Below, in pieces: positions 10,856 through 18,566 of a stretch of DNA of 64,000 nt. This DNA comes from Lampropedia cohaerens (GTDB taxonomy: Bacteria > Pseudomonadota > Gammaproteobacteria > Burkholderiales > Burkholderiaceae_C), in the NCBI RefSeq assembly GCF_001005215.1, contig NZ_LBNQ01000019.1, positions 1 through 64,000 of the forward strand, read 5' to 3'. The notes under the pieces were generated by a model. The model made no database searches. It saw nothing but the letters and a program-made list of their open reading frames with translations, and was not told the origin of the DNA. Each line of letters begins with the position of its first letter. Position 1 is the first letter of the stretch. Both the position numbers and the translations under genes were made by a program.

Positions 10856-11653
10856 ATGACCTTCAAGCTTCCGACCTCATTCCTGTCCTTTGCCGCCGGC
10901 TGCGTGATGGCTCTGCCCATGGTGACCGCCCATGCCGATGACTCCCTGGACAAAATCCTTGCCAAGGGCAGTATCGCCATTGGCATCGCGGGGGACTTCC
11001 CGCCGTACGGCTTTGTCGGCCCGGACTTCAAGCCCCAGGGCCTGGAGATCGATCTGGCACACCATGTGGCCGGGAAGCTGGGCGTCAAGCCGGACCTGGT
11101 CACCGTGACCAACCCCAACCGCATTCCCTACCTGCAGACGCGCCGCATCGACGTCATCATCTCCACACTGGGCAAGAATCCCGAGCGTGAGCAGGTCATC
11201 GACTTTGGCTCCGCCTACGCGCCATTCTTCCAGGCCGTGTACGGCCCGGTCAGCATGGACATCAAGTCCATCGAAGACCTTGCCGACAAGACTGCTGCGG
11301 TGACCCGCGGCACCATCCAGGACGACATCCTGACTCAAACCGCCCCCAAATCCCTGCGTATCCAGCGGTTCGAGGACGATGCGTCCACGGTTCAGGCATT
11401 CGTCTCCGGCCAGACGCAACTGCTGGTGACCGGCGTTTCCGTTGCCGACATGGTGATCCGCAACAACCCACAGCTCAATGCCGAGTACAAGCTGCTGCTC
11501 AAGGACTCGCCCAACTTCATTGGCGTACGCAAGGGTGAGACGGCGCTCAAGGAGCGGCTCAACGCGATCATCCTTGAAGCCAAGGAAAGCGGGTATCTGG
11601 AAGAGCTTTCGCAGAAGTGGCTGGGGCGCAGCACTGGAGAGCTGCCTCTGTAA
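10856..11653 (+). CDS. Amino acid ABC transporter, periplasmic binding protein (family 3)
   Basis: This protein of about 265 residues binds a polar amino acid or similar ligand in the periplasm. The start chosen gives MTFKLPTSFLSF and a signal peptide ending at ...TAHA (residue 27). An ATG at 10814 with a better ribosome site would add 14 residues. The GIAGDFPPYGFVGPDFKPQGLEIDLA stretch is the usual first lobe of cluster-3 binding proteins. Two permeases, an ATPase and a porin follow on the same strand. Context suggests a ureido- or diamino-acid ligand. Confidence 0.85.
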   Translation: MTFKLPTSFLSFAAGCVMALPMVTAHADDSLDKILAKGSIAIGIAGDFPPYGFVGPDFKPQGLEIDLAHHVAGKLGVKPDLVTVTNPNRIPYLQTRRIDVIISTLGKNPEREQVIDFGSAYAPFFQAVYGPVSMDIKSIEDLADKTAAVTRGTIQDDILTQTAPKSLRIQRFEDDASTVQAFVSGQTQLLVTGVSVADMVIRNNPQLNAEYKLLLKDSPNFIGVRKGETALKERLNAIILEAKESGYLEELSQKWLGRSTGELPL

Positions 11654-11710
11654 CCCCAAGCCAAGGCGATGCAGGTGGTGCGGACGGAAAGTGCCACCTC
11701 GTCATGCTTT

Positions 11711-11735
11711 GGCCGCGCGCGTTGCGCGCGAGGCC
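11711..11735 (+). repeat. Stable GC hairpin between binding protein and permease genes
   Basis: GGCCGCGCGCG and CGCGCGAGGCC face each other across a 3-base loop, with a single mismatch. No T-run follows, so it is not a typical terminator. Such hairpins after a binding protein gene often shield the upstream mRNA and raise binding protein over permease levels. Confidence 0.5.
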
Positions 11736-11819
11736 TGCCGATGTCGCGGCCGCACCGCACCATAGCGGACGCCGCGCCAGCTCTGCCCTGCCGAAGAATC
11801 TCCGCCACGGAATCTGCCC

Positions 11820-12476
11820 ATGACTTTCGATCTCATGCCCGTGCTCGCGCAGTGGCCCATATTGCTCAAGGGCCTGCTGCTGACACTGCTTTTGACAGCC
11901 GTTGGAACACCATTGGGAGTACTGCTGGGCATTGCGTGCGGCTGGCTGCGCGTGCACGGTCTGGGACCTGTCCGCCTGGCCGTTGGTGCGTTCGTTGAAC
12001 TGATGCGCAACACGCCATTCATCATCCAGCTGTTCTTCATCTTCTTCGGCCTGCCCGCCATGGGCTTCAGGCTGAGCCCGCTGCAGGCCAGCCTGATTGC
12101 CATGACGCTGAACCTCGGGGCCTACAGCGCGGAAATCGTACGTGCCGGCATGCAGGCCACGCCGAAAGGGCTGGTGGAGGCCGCCCAGAGCCTGGCGATG
12201 AATCGCTGGCAGGTGTTCCGGCACGTAGTGCTGCCGCCATCGCTCAAGCGGGTATGGCCTGCGCTGGTCAGCCAGATCATTCTGGTCATGCTGGGCACGT
12301 CGGTGTGCAGCCAGATATCACTGGAGGAGATGACGTACAGCGCCAACCTCATCTCCAGCCGCACCTTCCGCAATTTCGAGGCCTATGTGCTGGTGGCAGC
12401 TGCCTATCTGGCGCTGGCCATCGTGCTGCGTCGCCTGCTCAACTGGGCCGGACCGCGCTGGCTGTTTGGCCGCTGA
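11820..12476 (+). CDS. Amino acid ABC transporter permease (HisM/GlnP type), first subunit
   Basis: This 218-residue inner-membrane protein has about five hydrophobic helices. The ELMRNTPFIIQLFFIFFGLP segment and the cytoplasmic EAA loop (MQATPKGLVEAAQSLAMNRWQ) mark the His/Glu/Gln permease family. The loop docks on the ATPase encoded downstream. The gene is separated from the binding protein by 166 bases holding a strong hairpin and from the second permease by 21 bases. The substrate is not evident from sequence. Confidence 0.9.
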   Translation: MTFDLMPVLAQWPILLKGLLLTLLLTAVGTPLGVLLGIACGWLRVHGLGPVRLAVGAFVELMRNTPFIIQLFFIFFGLPAMGFRLSPLQASLIAMTLNLGAYSAEIVRAGMQATPKGLVEAAQSLAMNRWQVFRHVVLPPSLKRVWPALVSQIILVMLGTSVCSQISLEEMTYSANLISSRTFRNFEAYVLVAAAYLALAIVLRRLLNWAGPRWLFGR

Positions 12477-12497
12477 CGCCCAACCAGGACCGACACC

Positions 12498-13157
12498 ATG
12501 ATGGAATTTCCCTTTTCCGCCATTGCATGGCAGCTGATGCTGGCGCTGCGCTGGACGGTTGGACTGTCGCTGATCGCCTTTTTCGGTGGCGGTTTGGTAG
12601 CGCTGGTGCTGTTGGTTGCCCGCATCACCAACACGCGCTGGGTCAATATGGCCATTGCCTGCTACGTGCAGATCTTCCAGGGCACGCCGTTGCTGATGCA
12701 GCTGTTCCTGACCTACTTCGGCCTGGCGCTGCTGGGGCTGCAGACCTCCCCCCTGGTGGCCGCAGCCGTGTGCCTGACGCTCTACACCAGCGCCTTCCTC
12801 TGCGAGATATGGCGCGGCTGCGTCGAGGCCATCCCCAAGGGCCAGTGGGAAGCATCCAGCAGCCTGGCGCTCAACTACCTCGAACAGCTGCGCTACGTCA
12901 TCCTGCCGCAGGCCGCACGCATCGCCATGCCACCCACTGCGGGTTTTCTGGTCCAGGTCATCAAGGGCACCGCACTGGCCTCGGTGATCGGCTTCGTCGA
13001 GATCACCAAGGCCGGGCAGATGATGTCCAACGTCACCCACAAGCCGTTTCTCATCTATGGCTGCGTGGCGCTGCTGTATTTCGCACTGTGCTATCCGATC
13101 TCCCGCTGGTCGCAGCATCTGGAGGCACGCCTGCGTCCCTCCCCGCAGCACGCGTGA
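12498..13157 (+). CDS. Amino acid ABC transporter permease, second subunit
   Basis: This 219-residue inner-membrane permease is paralogous to the preceding one and should form a heterodimer with it. It shows the IFQGTPLLMQLFLTYFGLAL helix and an EAA loop, CVEAIPKGQWEASSSLALNY, near residues 110-130. It ends in a short polar tail. It lies 30 bases before the ATPase gene, so the three core transport genes are co-transcribed. Confidence 0.9.
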   Translation: MMEFPFSAIAWQLMLALRWTVGLSLIAFFGGGLVALVLLVARITNTRWVNMAIACYVQIFQGTPLLMQLFLTYFGLALLGLQTSPLVAAAVCLTLYTSAFLCEIWRGCVEAIPKGQWEASSSLALNYLEQLRYVILPQAARIAMPPTAGFLVQVIKGTALASVIGFVEITKAGQMMSNVTHKPFLIYGCVALLYFALCYPISRWSQHLEARLRPSPQHA

Positions 13158-13187
13158 CCTCCTCCAACCATCACCGCCAGGAACGCC

Positions 13188-13967
13188 ATGCAAGCCAACG
13201 CATCTTCTCTACCCAACGCCGCCACGGTTGCGCCACACCCGCTGGTATCCATCCGCGGCCTGCGCAAACGCTATGGCAGTAACGAGGTGCTCAAGGGTAT
13301 CGATCTGGACGTGCACCGCAGGGAGGTCATCGCCATCATCGGCAAGAGCGGCTCCGGCAAGAGCACCCTGCTGCGCTGCATCAATGGGCTGGAGCAATTC
13401 CAGCAGGGCAGCCTCACCGTACACGGTCAGGCACTGGAGCCGGGCAACGCCGCCGCGATGCGCGAGTTGCGCAAGGACGTCGGGATGATCTTCCAGAGCT
13501 TCAACCTGTTTCCCCATCTGAGCGTGGGTCGCAACATCATGCTGGCCCCCTCTCTGGTAATGCGCCTGCCCCGGCCCGAGGCCAAACACCGTGCCAGACA
13601 GCTGCTGACACGCGTTGGTCTGGCCGACAAGTTCGACAGCATGCCCGATCAGCTCTCGGGAGGGCAGCAGCAGCGGGTGGCCATTGCCCGCGCACTGGCG
13701 ATGGAGCCGGAAGTGTTGCTGTGCGACGAAATCACCTCTGCGCTCGATCCAGAGTTGGTGGGAGAAGTGCTGCACGTCATCGAAGACCTGGCATCGCAGG
13801 GTATGACCATCATCATGGTGACGCATGAGATGAACTTCGCGCGCAAAGTTAGCGACCGGGTGATATTCATGCACAAGGGCAAAGTGCATGAAGAGGGTGC
13901 ACCCGATAAATTGTTTGGCAGTCCCACCTCCGCCGAGCTGCGGCAATTCCTCTCCGCCATGCATTGA
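13188..13967 (+). CDS. Amino acid ABC transporter ATP-binding protein
   Basis: This 259-residue ATPase powers the importer. Walker A is GKSGSGKST near residue 52, the signature LSGGQQQRVAIARAL is near 155, Walker B is VLLCDEITSALDPE near 178, and the switch histidine is in MVTHEMNFAR near 210. The typical cluster-3 ending EEGAPDKLFGSPTS...RLRQFLS-like is present. It closes the transport operon; the porin gene follows 162 bases later. Confidence 0.93.
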   Translation: MQANASSLPNAATVAPHPLVSIRGLRKRYGSNEVLKGIDLDVHRREVIAIIGKSGSGKSTLLRCINGLEQFQQGSLTVHGQALEPGNAAAMRELRKDVGMIFQSFNLFPHLSVGRNIMLAPSLVMRLPRPEAKHRARQLLTRVGLADKFDSMPDQLSGGQQQRVAIARALAMEPEVLLCDEITSALDPELVGEVLHVIEDLASQGMTIIMVTHEMNFARKVSDRVIFMHKGKVHEEGAPDKLFGSPTSAELRQFLSAMH

Positions 13968-14129
13968 GGCCCACGGGCGATTCACTGGCAAAAACATTTT
14001 TACTGCCGACGAAAAACTCCCGTTCTGGCATGAAAACTGCATTTGACAGTCCCAGTGCTGCCATATCGGCCGTGCCGCACGTTGTCAGTGCGTTTTTCCC
14101 TTTCATGCCATCCAAAAAGGTTCCCGCTA

Positions 14130-15203
14130 ATGAAACACGTTGCTCTTGCTCCCCTGGCCACCGCTGCCATTGCGTCACTGGCATTTTCCAGCGCACACGC
14201 GCAAAGCGTTCGCATCCACGGTACGGCTGATGTCTATGTGGGCTCGATGAAATATGCCGGAAACGAACGCCAGTCGCGCGTTGGCAGCGGCGGCATGACG
14301 ACGTCCTACATCGGTTTCAGCGGCAGCGAGGATCTCGGCAATGGCCTGAAGGCCGGTTTCGCGTTCGGCCAGTTCTTCCGTATGGACAGCGGTGCGCAAG
14401 GCCGTTTCAACGGCGACACCACCTATGCGCGCGATGCCAACGTCAGCTTGTCGGGCGGCTTCGGCAGCATCAAACTGGGGCGCAGCTCGGCACCCAATTT
14501 CGTACCGTCGCTGTCGGCCAACCCATTCGGCGCTTCGTTCGGGTTCTCGCCGCTCATCGTCCACATGAATACGACGACACTGAACTCAGGAGCCTTCGGC
14601 TATCAGCGCACCACCGCTGCCGACACGGGCTGGTCCAACCAAGTTGTCTACAGCACTCCAGTGATCGCTGGCGGTCTGACCGTCAATCTGCACTACCAGT
14701 TCAGCAATCTCGCTGACGCTGGCAACAGCGAGGACGAGAAGAAAAACATCGGCATCAGCGGCCGGTATGTGCATGGACCACTCATGGTGACCGGCTTCTA
14801 CGAAGAAGCCGAGCTGACCAACCCGAATGTAGCCGGCCGCACCAGCGACTGGCTCAATGCCAAGAACTGGATGCTCGGCGGCACCTGGGATTTTGAAGTC
14901 GTCAAGGCATACCTGAGCTATGGTGCCGGGGAAGACCTGCGCATTGCCGGAGATGAAACAGAAACTTGGCAGGTTGGTGCCAGCATTCCGATGGGCCCTG
15001 CGGGCAAGTTCCTTGCGTCCTACGCTGAAACGGAGTTCGATCCTAGCAATACGGTCAGTGACCGTACCCGCAAGACGCTGACCGTAGGCTATGACTACGC
15101 ACTGTCCAAGCGCACGGATATCTATACCATCGTGATGCACGATCGATTCACTGGCACGGACAGCGGCACCAGCTACGCCCTGGGCATCCGCCACAACTTC
15201 TGA
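14130..15203 (+). CDS. Gram-negative general porin (Burkholderiales type)
   Basis: This is a 357-residue outer-membrane trimeric beta-barrel. The start has an AAAAAGG ribosome site and a signal peptide MKHVALAPLATAAIASLAFS...AHA (24 residues). SVRIHGTADVYVG opens strand 1, SYIGFSGSEDLGNGLKAGF is strand 2, and the chain ends in GIRHNF with the terminal Phe required for Bam assembly. A TTGACA at 14043-14048 hints at its own promoter, though no good -10 box follows. Position after the importer suggests that it admits the same small solutes. A strong terminator lies after the stop. Confidence 0.92.
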   Translation: MKHVALAPLATAAIASLAFSSAHAQSVRIHGTADVYVGSMKYAGNERQSRVGSGGMTTSYIGFSGSEDLGNGLKAGFAFGQFFRMDSGAQGRFNGDTTYARDANVSLSGGFGSIKLGRSSAPNFVPSLSANPFGASFGFSPLIVHMNTTTLNSGAFGYQRTTAADTGWSNQVVYSTPVIAGGLTVNLHYQFSNLADAGNSEDEKKNIGISGRYVHGPLMVTGFYEEAELTNPNVAGRTSDWLNAKNWMLGGTWDFEVVKAYLSYGAGEDLRIAGDETETWQVGASIPMGPAGKFLASYAETEFDPSNTVSDRTRKTLTVGYDYALSKRTDIYTIVMHDRFTGTDSGTSYALGIRHNF

Positions 15204-15241
15204 GCACGACGCCCCGCCACCGCAGGCGCGGCACGGCGAAA

Positions 15242-15278
15242 AAAACCGCGAAGCGGCTGCGCCCTTCGCGGTTTTTTT
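15242..15278. terminator. Bidirectional intrinsic terminator, porin / copper chaperone
   Basis: AACCGCGAAG pairs with CTTCGCGGTT across a 10-base loop, with A-runs before and T-runs after the stem, so it works on both strands. It sits between convergent genes: the porin stop is 39 bases before and the PCuAC stop about 90 bases after. Confidence 0.85.
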
Positions 15279-15365
15279 CCCTGCCTCCGATGTTGACGGC
15301 AAGCTGCCGGGACGGCAGTGCTTGGTCGTCCACAGCGAATTGGCGGGGCCGATCCGCGTGCCAAA

Positions 15366-15869
15366 TCAGTGCGCGGAATGGTCGTGCTGATCCTCCTGAT
15401 GCTGCATGGCTCCGCTCGCCGCCGACGGCTGCTCCACCCAGACCTGCACCGGCACACTGCCGGCCTTCTCGAAATGCACCGTCATGTCGAATGCATCGCC
15501 CTCCTTCAGGGGCTGCTTGAGTCCCATCAGCATGACGTGCAGCTTGTTGCCCTGGCCCAGCGTGACGGTCTCACCCGCTGGAACCGGCACGCCATCGACC
15601 TTGAACATCCGCATGACGTCGTTGTCCATCGTCATGTCATGGATTTCTGCATGGTCCGCGATGGGGCTTTCCACACCGATGACGCGGTCATCGCTTGCTC
15701 CTGCGTTCTTCACGCCGAACCAGGCCACACCGTTCTGGATGCCTGGCGTTGTCGGGCGCGCATGGGGATGGATGACCTCCAGCTCGCCGATCTTGAAACT
15801 GTGCGCGCTCGCTGACACGGCAACCAGGAATGCGGCACAAAAGGCCAGATGCTTGAAAAGCTTGAACAT
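15366..15869 (-). CDS. Periplasmic copper chaperone, PCuAC family
   Basis: This 167-residue secreted protein is predicted to carry Cu(I) for cytochrome oxidase CuA assembly. It starts with signal peptide MFKLFKHLAFCAAFLVAVSA...A (22 residues). The family copper motif H-X10-M-X21/22-H-X-M is visible as His77, Met88, His111 and Met113. The C-terminal tail HQEDQHDHSAH is histidine-rich and may bind a second copper. A DUF2946-like gene lies 122 bases upstream on the same strand, a pairing often seen in copper loci. Confidence 0.88.
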   Translation of the reverse strand: MFKLFKHLAFCAAFLVAVSASAHSFKIGELEVIHPHARPTTPGIQNGVAWFGVKNAGASDDRVIGVESPIADHAEIHDMTMDNDVMRMFKVDGVPVPAGETVTLGQGNKLHVMLMGLKQPLKEGDAFDMTVHFEKAGSVPVQVWVEQPSAASGAMQHQEDQHDHSAH

Positions 15870-15991
15870 GGTTTTTCTGTAAATCAAAAAGGGAAAGGAC
15901 GCCCACCAGCAGCCAAGCGCGATGGGCCAGCGATGTAACGCGCACGGCGCACGGCACCTGCCGGCGATCAACAGTTGCGTGCGCGTATCCA

Positions 15992-16390
15992 TCAGGCGTG
16001 CGGCGGCGCCCTGCACGGCGGCGCCATTGCACGGACTCGCATGCTGGGCTGCCATCGCGCACTGGGCGGATGCAGCGTGAGACGTTGATAGGGCCGCAGA
16101 AAGCCACTCGGCAGGCGCTCTGCGCCACCGTGGGCCGGGATGATCTGCCCGAAGCTCACCCAAGGACATGGCTGCAGCGGCATGGCTGCTTGCTCATCAT
16201 CCTCGGCTGCCAGACCGTGGCGTGGATCGACGAGAAGCTCAATGCTGACCTGCTGCACCTGCACCCATTGCATGCCGTGCTGCGTGCACAGCAGCACGCG
16301 ATGGCTGTCCAACGGAGCGGCGTTGAGTACCGTCGGATGCAGCGCCGCCCACAGCAGTACCAGCGACAGCATCCACACTGTCGCGCGCAT
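15992..16390 (-). CDS. DUF2946-like secreted protein
   Basis: This small protein of about 132 residues from the ATG giving MRATVWMLSLVLLW has a hydrophobic N-terminus ending in VLNAAP. It then carries LCTQHGMQWV and a later CPWVSFGQ segment, with paired cysteines as in DUF2946 proteins found beside copper chaperones. A TTG 18 codons upstream could extend it. No ribosome site is convincing. The function is unknown; a role in copper handling is inferred only from the PCuAC neighbour. The proline- and arginine-rich C-terminus is unusual. Confidence 0.6.
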   Translation of the reverse strand: MRATVWMLSLVLLWAALHPTVLNAAPLDSHRVLLCTQHGMQWVQVQQVSIELLVDPRHGLAAEDDEQAAMPLQPCPWVSFGQIIPAHGGAERLPSGFLRPYQRLTLHPPSARWQPSMRVRAMAPPCRAPPHA

Positions 16391-16637
16391 CAAAGGGGAG
16401 CTACGGTGAAAATTCACAGGGATGCAGCAATCGGGCAAGGTCAAACTGTGGCAGTGTAGCGGAGCTGCTCCCGGCCACTCCTTTCCAGCGCTGAAGGTCG
16501 TGCCCTGCCAGTGTCTTTTGCTCGCCTCCCCTCCTATTTGTGGAAAAGCTGGCTCATATGCCTGACTTGCGGTTCACGCCGTGCAGTGGATCCCACGGCG
16601 AGGCAACGCTGCAGCTGCAGCGATGGGGAACCAGTTC

Positions 16638-17165
16638 CTAGGAGCCTGCCAGCCACGCCCCGACATGCGGCGCGGATGCCTCCTTGAGCAAAGCCGGCCC
16701 GACGCATGCGATGGGGCGCGTGGAAGCGGCAAACACTTCACGGCAGGACATGTGCAGATCGATCTGGTCGCCGCGGCTGCCGCGAAATGCGCGCAGCCGC
16801 ACCGCGTCGATGCCGTAGACCACACGACCGATATTGGCCCAGAAGATGGCACCTGCGCACATCACGCAAGGCTCGCCCGAGGAATAGATGGTGCTGGCGG
16901 CAAGGCGCTCACGGCTGTGTTGCTGGCTGGCCAGGCGCACGGCCGATGTCTCCGCATGCGCCGTGCAGTCGCCGGTCTCGCCATTGGCGTTGCAGGCTTC
17001 GGCCAACACGGTGCCGTCGTCGGCCACGATCACCGCGCCAAAGGGGCGGTTGCCGCGGGCACGTGCCTGCGCCGACAGCGTGATCGCGTGCAATAGATAG
17101 CGGGCATCACGCGCATCCAGCGCTTGTTCATCGGGGGCGTCAGGGTGGCGCATCGCTTGCCTCAT
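16638..17165 (-). CDS. Nucleoside/base deaminase, guanine-deaminase-like (CDA fold)
   Basis: This 175-residue zinc deaminase has His70-Ala-Glu72 and PCVMC with Cys100 and Cys103 as zinc ligands and Glu72 as proton shuttle. The NRPFGAVIVADDG segment and the C-terminal DIDLHMS-like region recall small bacterial guanine deaminases more than tRNA adenosine deaminase. Its ATG overlaps the stop of the binding protein gene (ATGA, 17162-17165), so it is translationally coupled to an ABC importer component. A purine or related amino-heterocycle taken up by that importer is the natural substrate guess. Confidence 0.8.
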   Translation of the reverse strand: MRQAMRHPDAPDEQALDARDARYLLHAITLSAQARARGNRPFGAVIVADDGTVLAEACNANGETGDCTAHAETSAVRLASQQHSRERLAASTIYSSGEPCVMCAGAIFWANIGRVVYGIDAVRLRAFRGSRGDQIDLHMSCREVFAASTRPIACVGPALLKEASAPHVGAWLAGS

Positions 17166-18199
17166 GCCGGCACCTTTCTGGCCGTCAGTTCGGGTAGATA
17201 GGCATCATTGAATATGCTGTCCGGGGATGGCACACGCTCCAGCGCAAAGGTCTGCGCCACCGCCTGAACCTGATTGTGCAGCACTTCTGGGTCGACCCCG
17301 CCAAGGCCCACGCTTGCAGTCTCCGGTGCAGCAATATAGCCACGGCTGATGGCCCAGCGCTGCCGTTCCACGTCAGGTTGCAGCAGTGGCTCGCGCTGAA
17401 AGGTGGCGTCAAGCGCCGGGCTGGCATCGGCCAGTGTCTCCAACAGCGCCCGGTTACTCGCGCGCAGGAATGCGCGCACCAGCTCAGGCCGCTCGGCCAG
17501 CAGTGCATCGCTGGCGAGAATGGCATTGCCGTACAGATGCGTGCCCGTCTTGACGTATTCCAGCACCGCCAGTTGCTCCTGCGGCACGCGGGCGAACAGC
17601 GAGACAGCCGAGTCATGGAAGTAGGTCGCCGCATCCACGTCGCCACGCACCACCACGTTGTCACGCGCGCTGAAGTCGGTCGTCACCCACTCGAACCAGT
17701 CCTGCGGCACATTGAGTTGACGCGCCACCATCGGCCAGGCGCGCCGCGTCGATTCCACCGCCGCGGCGGCCACGCGCTTGCCCTTGAGCGAGTGGAAATC
17801 CTCCGTGATGCCACGGTCACGCCGGCCGATGATCACGAATGGCGCACGGTTGTAATACTGGTAGACGCCCGTCACGCCAGCGGCACCGGGGTTGTTGGCG
17901 CGAAACTCGATCAGTGCACTGATGTCGCCAAGGCCCAGGTCGTAGGCCCCGCTGGCTACCCGTGTGATCGAGGCCACCGAGCCCGAGCCGACGTCAATCT
18001 GCACTTCCAGCCCCTCCTCGGCATAGTAGCCCTTGGCTGCCGCAAGAAAGAATGGCGAGGTCTGCGACGTGACCCGAAAGTCCAGCGTGAACTTCAGCGG
18101 CGTCAGCGCCTTGGAGGAGGATTGGGCAAGGCCCAGCGGAGGGCATGCAAGGGCAGCGCCGGCAATACCGGCAGTGCAGAGGAAGTGGCGTCGTTTCAT
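17162..18199 (-). CDS. ABC transporter substrate-binding protein, NMT1/THI5-like (copy 1)
   Basis: This 345-residue periplasmic binding protein is of the SsuA/ThiY-like superfamily. The start gives MKRRHFLCTAGIAGAALACP, a signal with a twin-arginine-like motif. KFTLDFRVTSQTSPFFLAAAKGYYAEEGLEV and RVASGAYDLGLGDISALIEF are family landmarks. It is clearly paralogous to the protein at 21678-22706, sharing the RVASGxYD, FxANNP and LYGNxI segments. No permease or ATPase adjoins it on its strand, so it probably uses the importer core at 19899-21563. The deaminase gene overlaps its stop. Confidence 0.85.
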   Translation of the reverse strand: MKRRHFLCTAGIAGAALACPPLGLAQSSSKALTPLKFTLDFRVTSQTSPFFLAAAKGYYAEEGLEVQIDVGSGSVASITRVASGAYDLGLGDISALIEFRANNPGAAGVTGVYQYYNRAPFVIIGRRDRGITEDFHSLKGKRVAAAAVESTRRAWPMVARQLNVPQDWFEWVTTDFSARDNVVVRGDVDAATYFHDSAVSLFARVPQEQLAVLEYVKTGTHLYGNAILASDALLAERPELVRAFLRASNRALLETLADASPALDATFQREPLLQPDVERQRWAISRGYIAAPETASVGLGGVDPEVLHNQVQAVAQTFALERVPSPDSIFNDAYLPELTARKVPA

Positions 18200-18566
18200 C
18201 GGGGAGTCCAGAAATGGCAGTCGATAAACCTGCCCGCACCACAGGCAGGACGGGGTCGAGCAATTTCCGGGCGACGCGCACCATGCCGGTGCAACGCGCT
18301 GAACGCTTCTACTCTGGGCACAGGATTCGCAATATGCATGCCAGCTGAGTGCGCTGGTACGGAACCTGCTTGCGCTGCTGCCGAGAGTAGAAGCGTTCAG
18401 TTGGCCATCCTGCCGTGGGTGGTGCCAGCGGGTCATTGCTCTTGAAGCCGGCAGGCAACGGGCACGCAGTGCCCCACCTGCCAGATCCCACTTCAAGAGC
18501 GGCAGCGATTGCGGACATACCTCCATGTGTGCGCCTACCGCCCTTGACTTCATCAGGAGTCTACCC
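18200..18566. other. Divergent intergenic region with inverted repeat
   Basis: This 367-base gap lies between the binding protein/deaminase operon (minus) and the oxygenase gene (plus). Its main feature is the 17-bp inverted repeat at 18299-18400. No open frame here resembles a protein. The oxygenase ribosome site CAGGAG is at 18552-18557. Confidence 0.6.
18299..18400. promoter_or_regulatory. Long-spaced inverted repeat, candidate operator pair
   Basis: CTGAACGCTTCTACTCT (18299-18315) is repeated perfectly in reverse complement at 18384-18400; the match extends inward to 20 of 21 bases. The arms are 68 bases apart and midway between two divergent start codons. It may be two inverted sites for one regulator, the ends of a tiny mobile element, or an RNA stem. 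Confidence 0.55.

Noticed and set aside
12254-13282. 342-codon plus frame across the two permease genes.
   Set aside because: It is out of frame with both permeases and overlaps their conserved coding sequence.
14043-14070. TTGACA upstream of the porin gene as a full promoter.
   Set aside because: No acceptable -10 box lies 16-18 bases downstream, so only the -35-like hexamer is noted.
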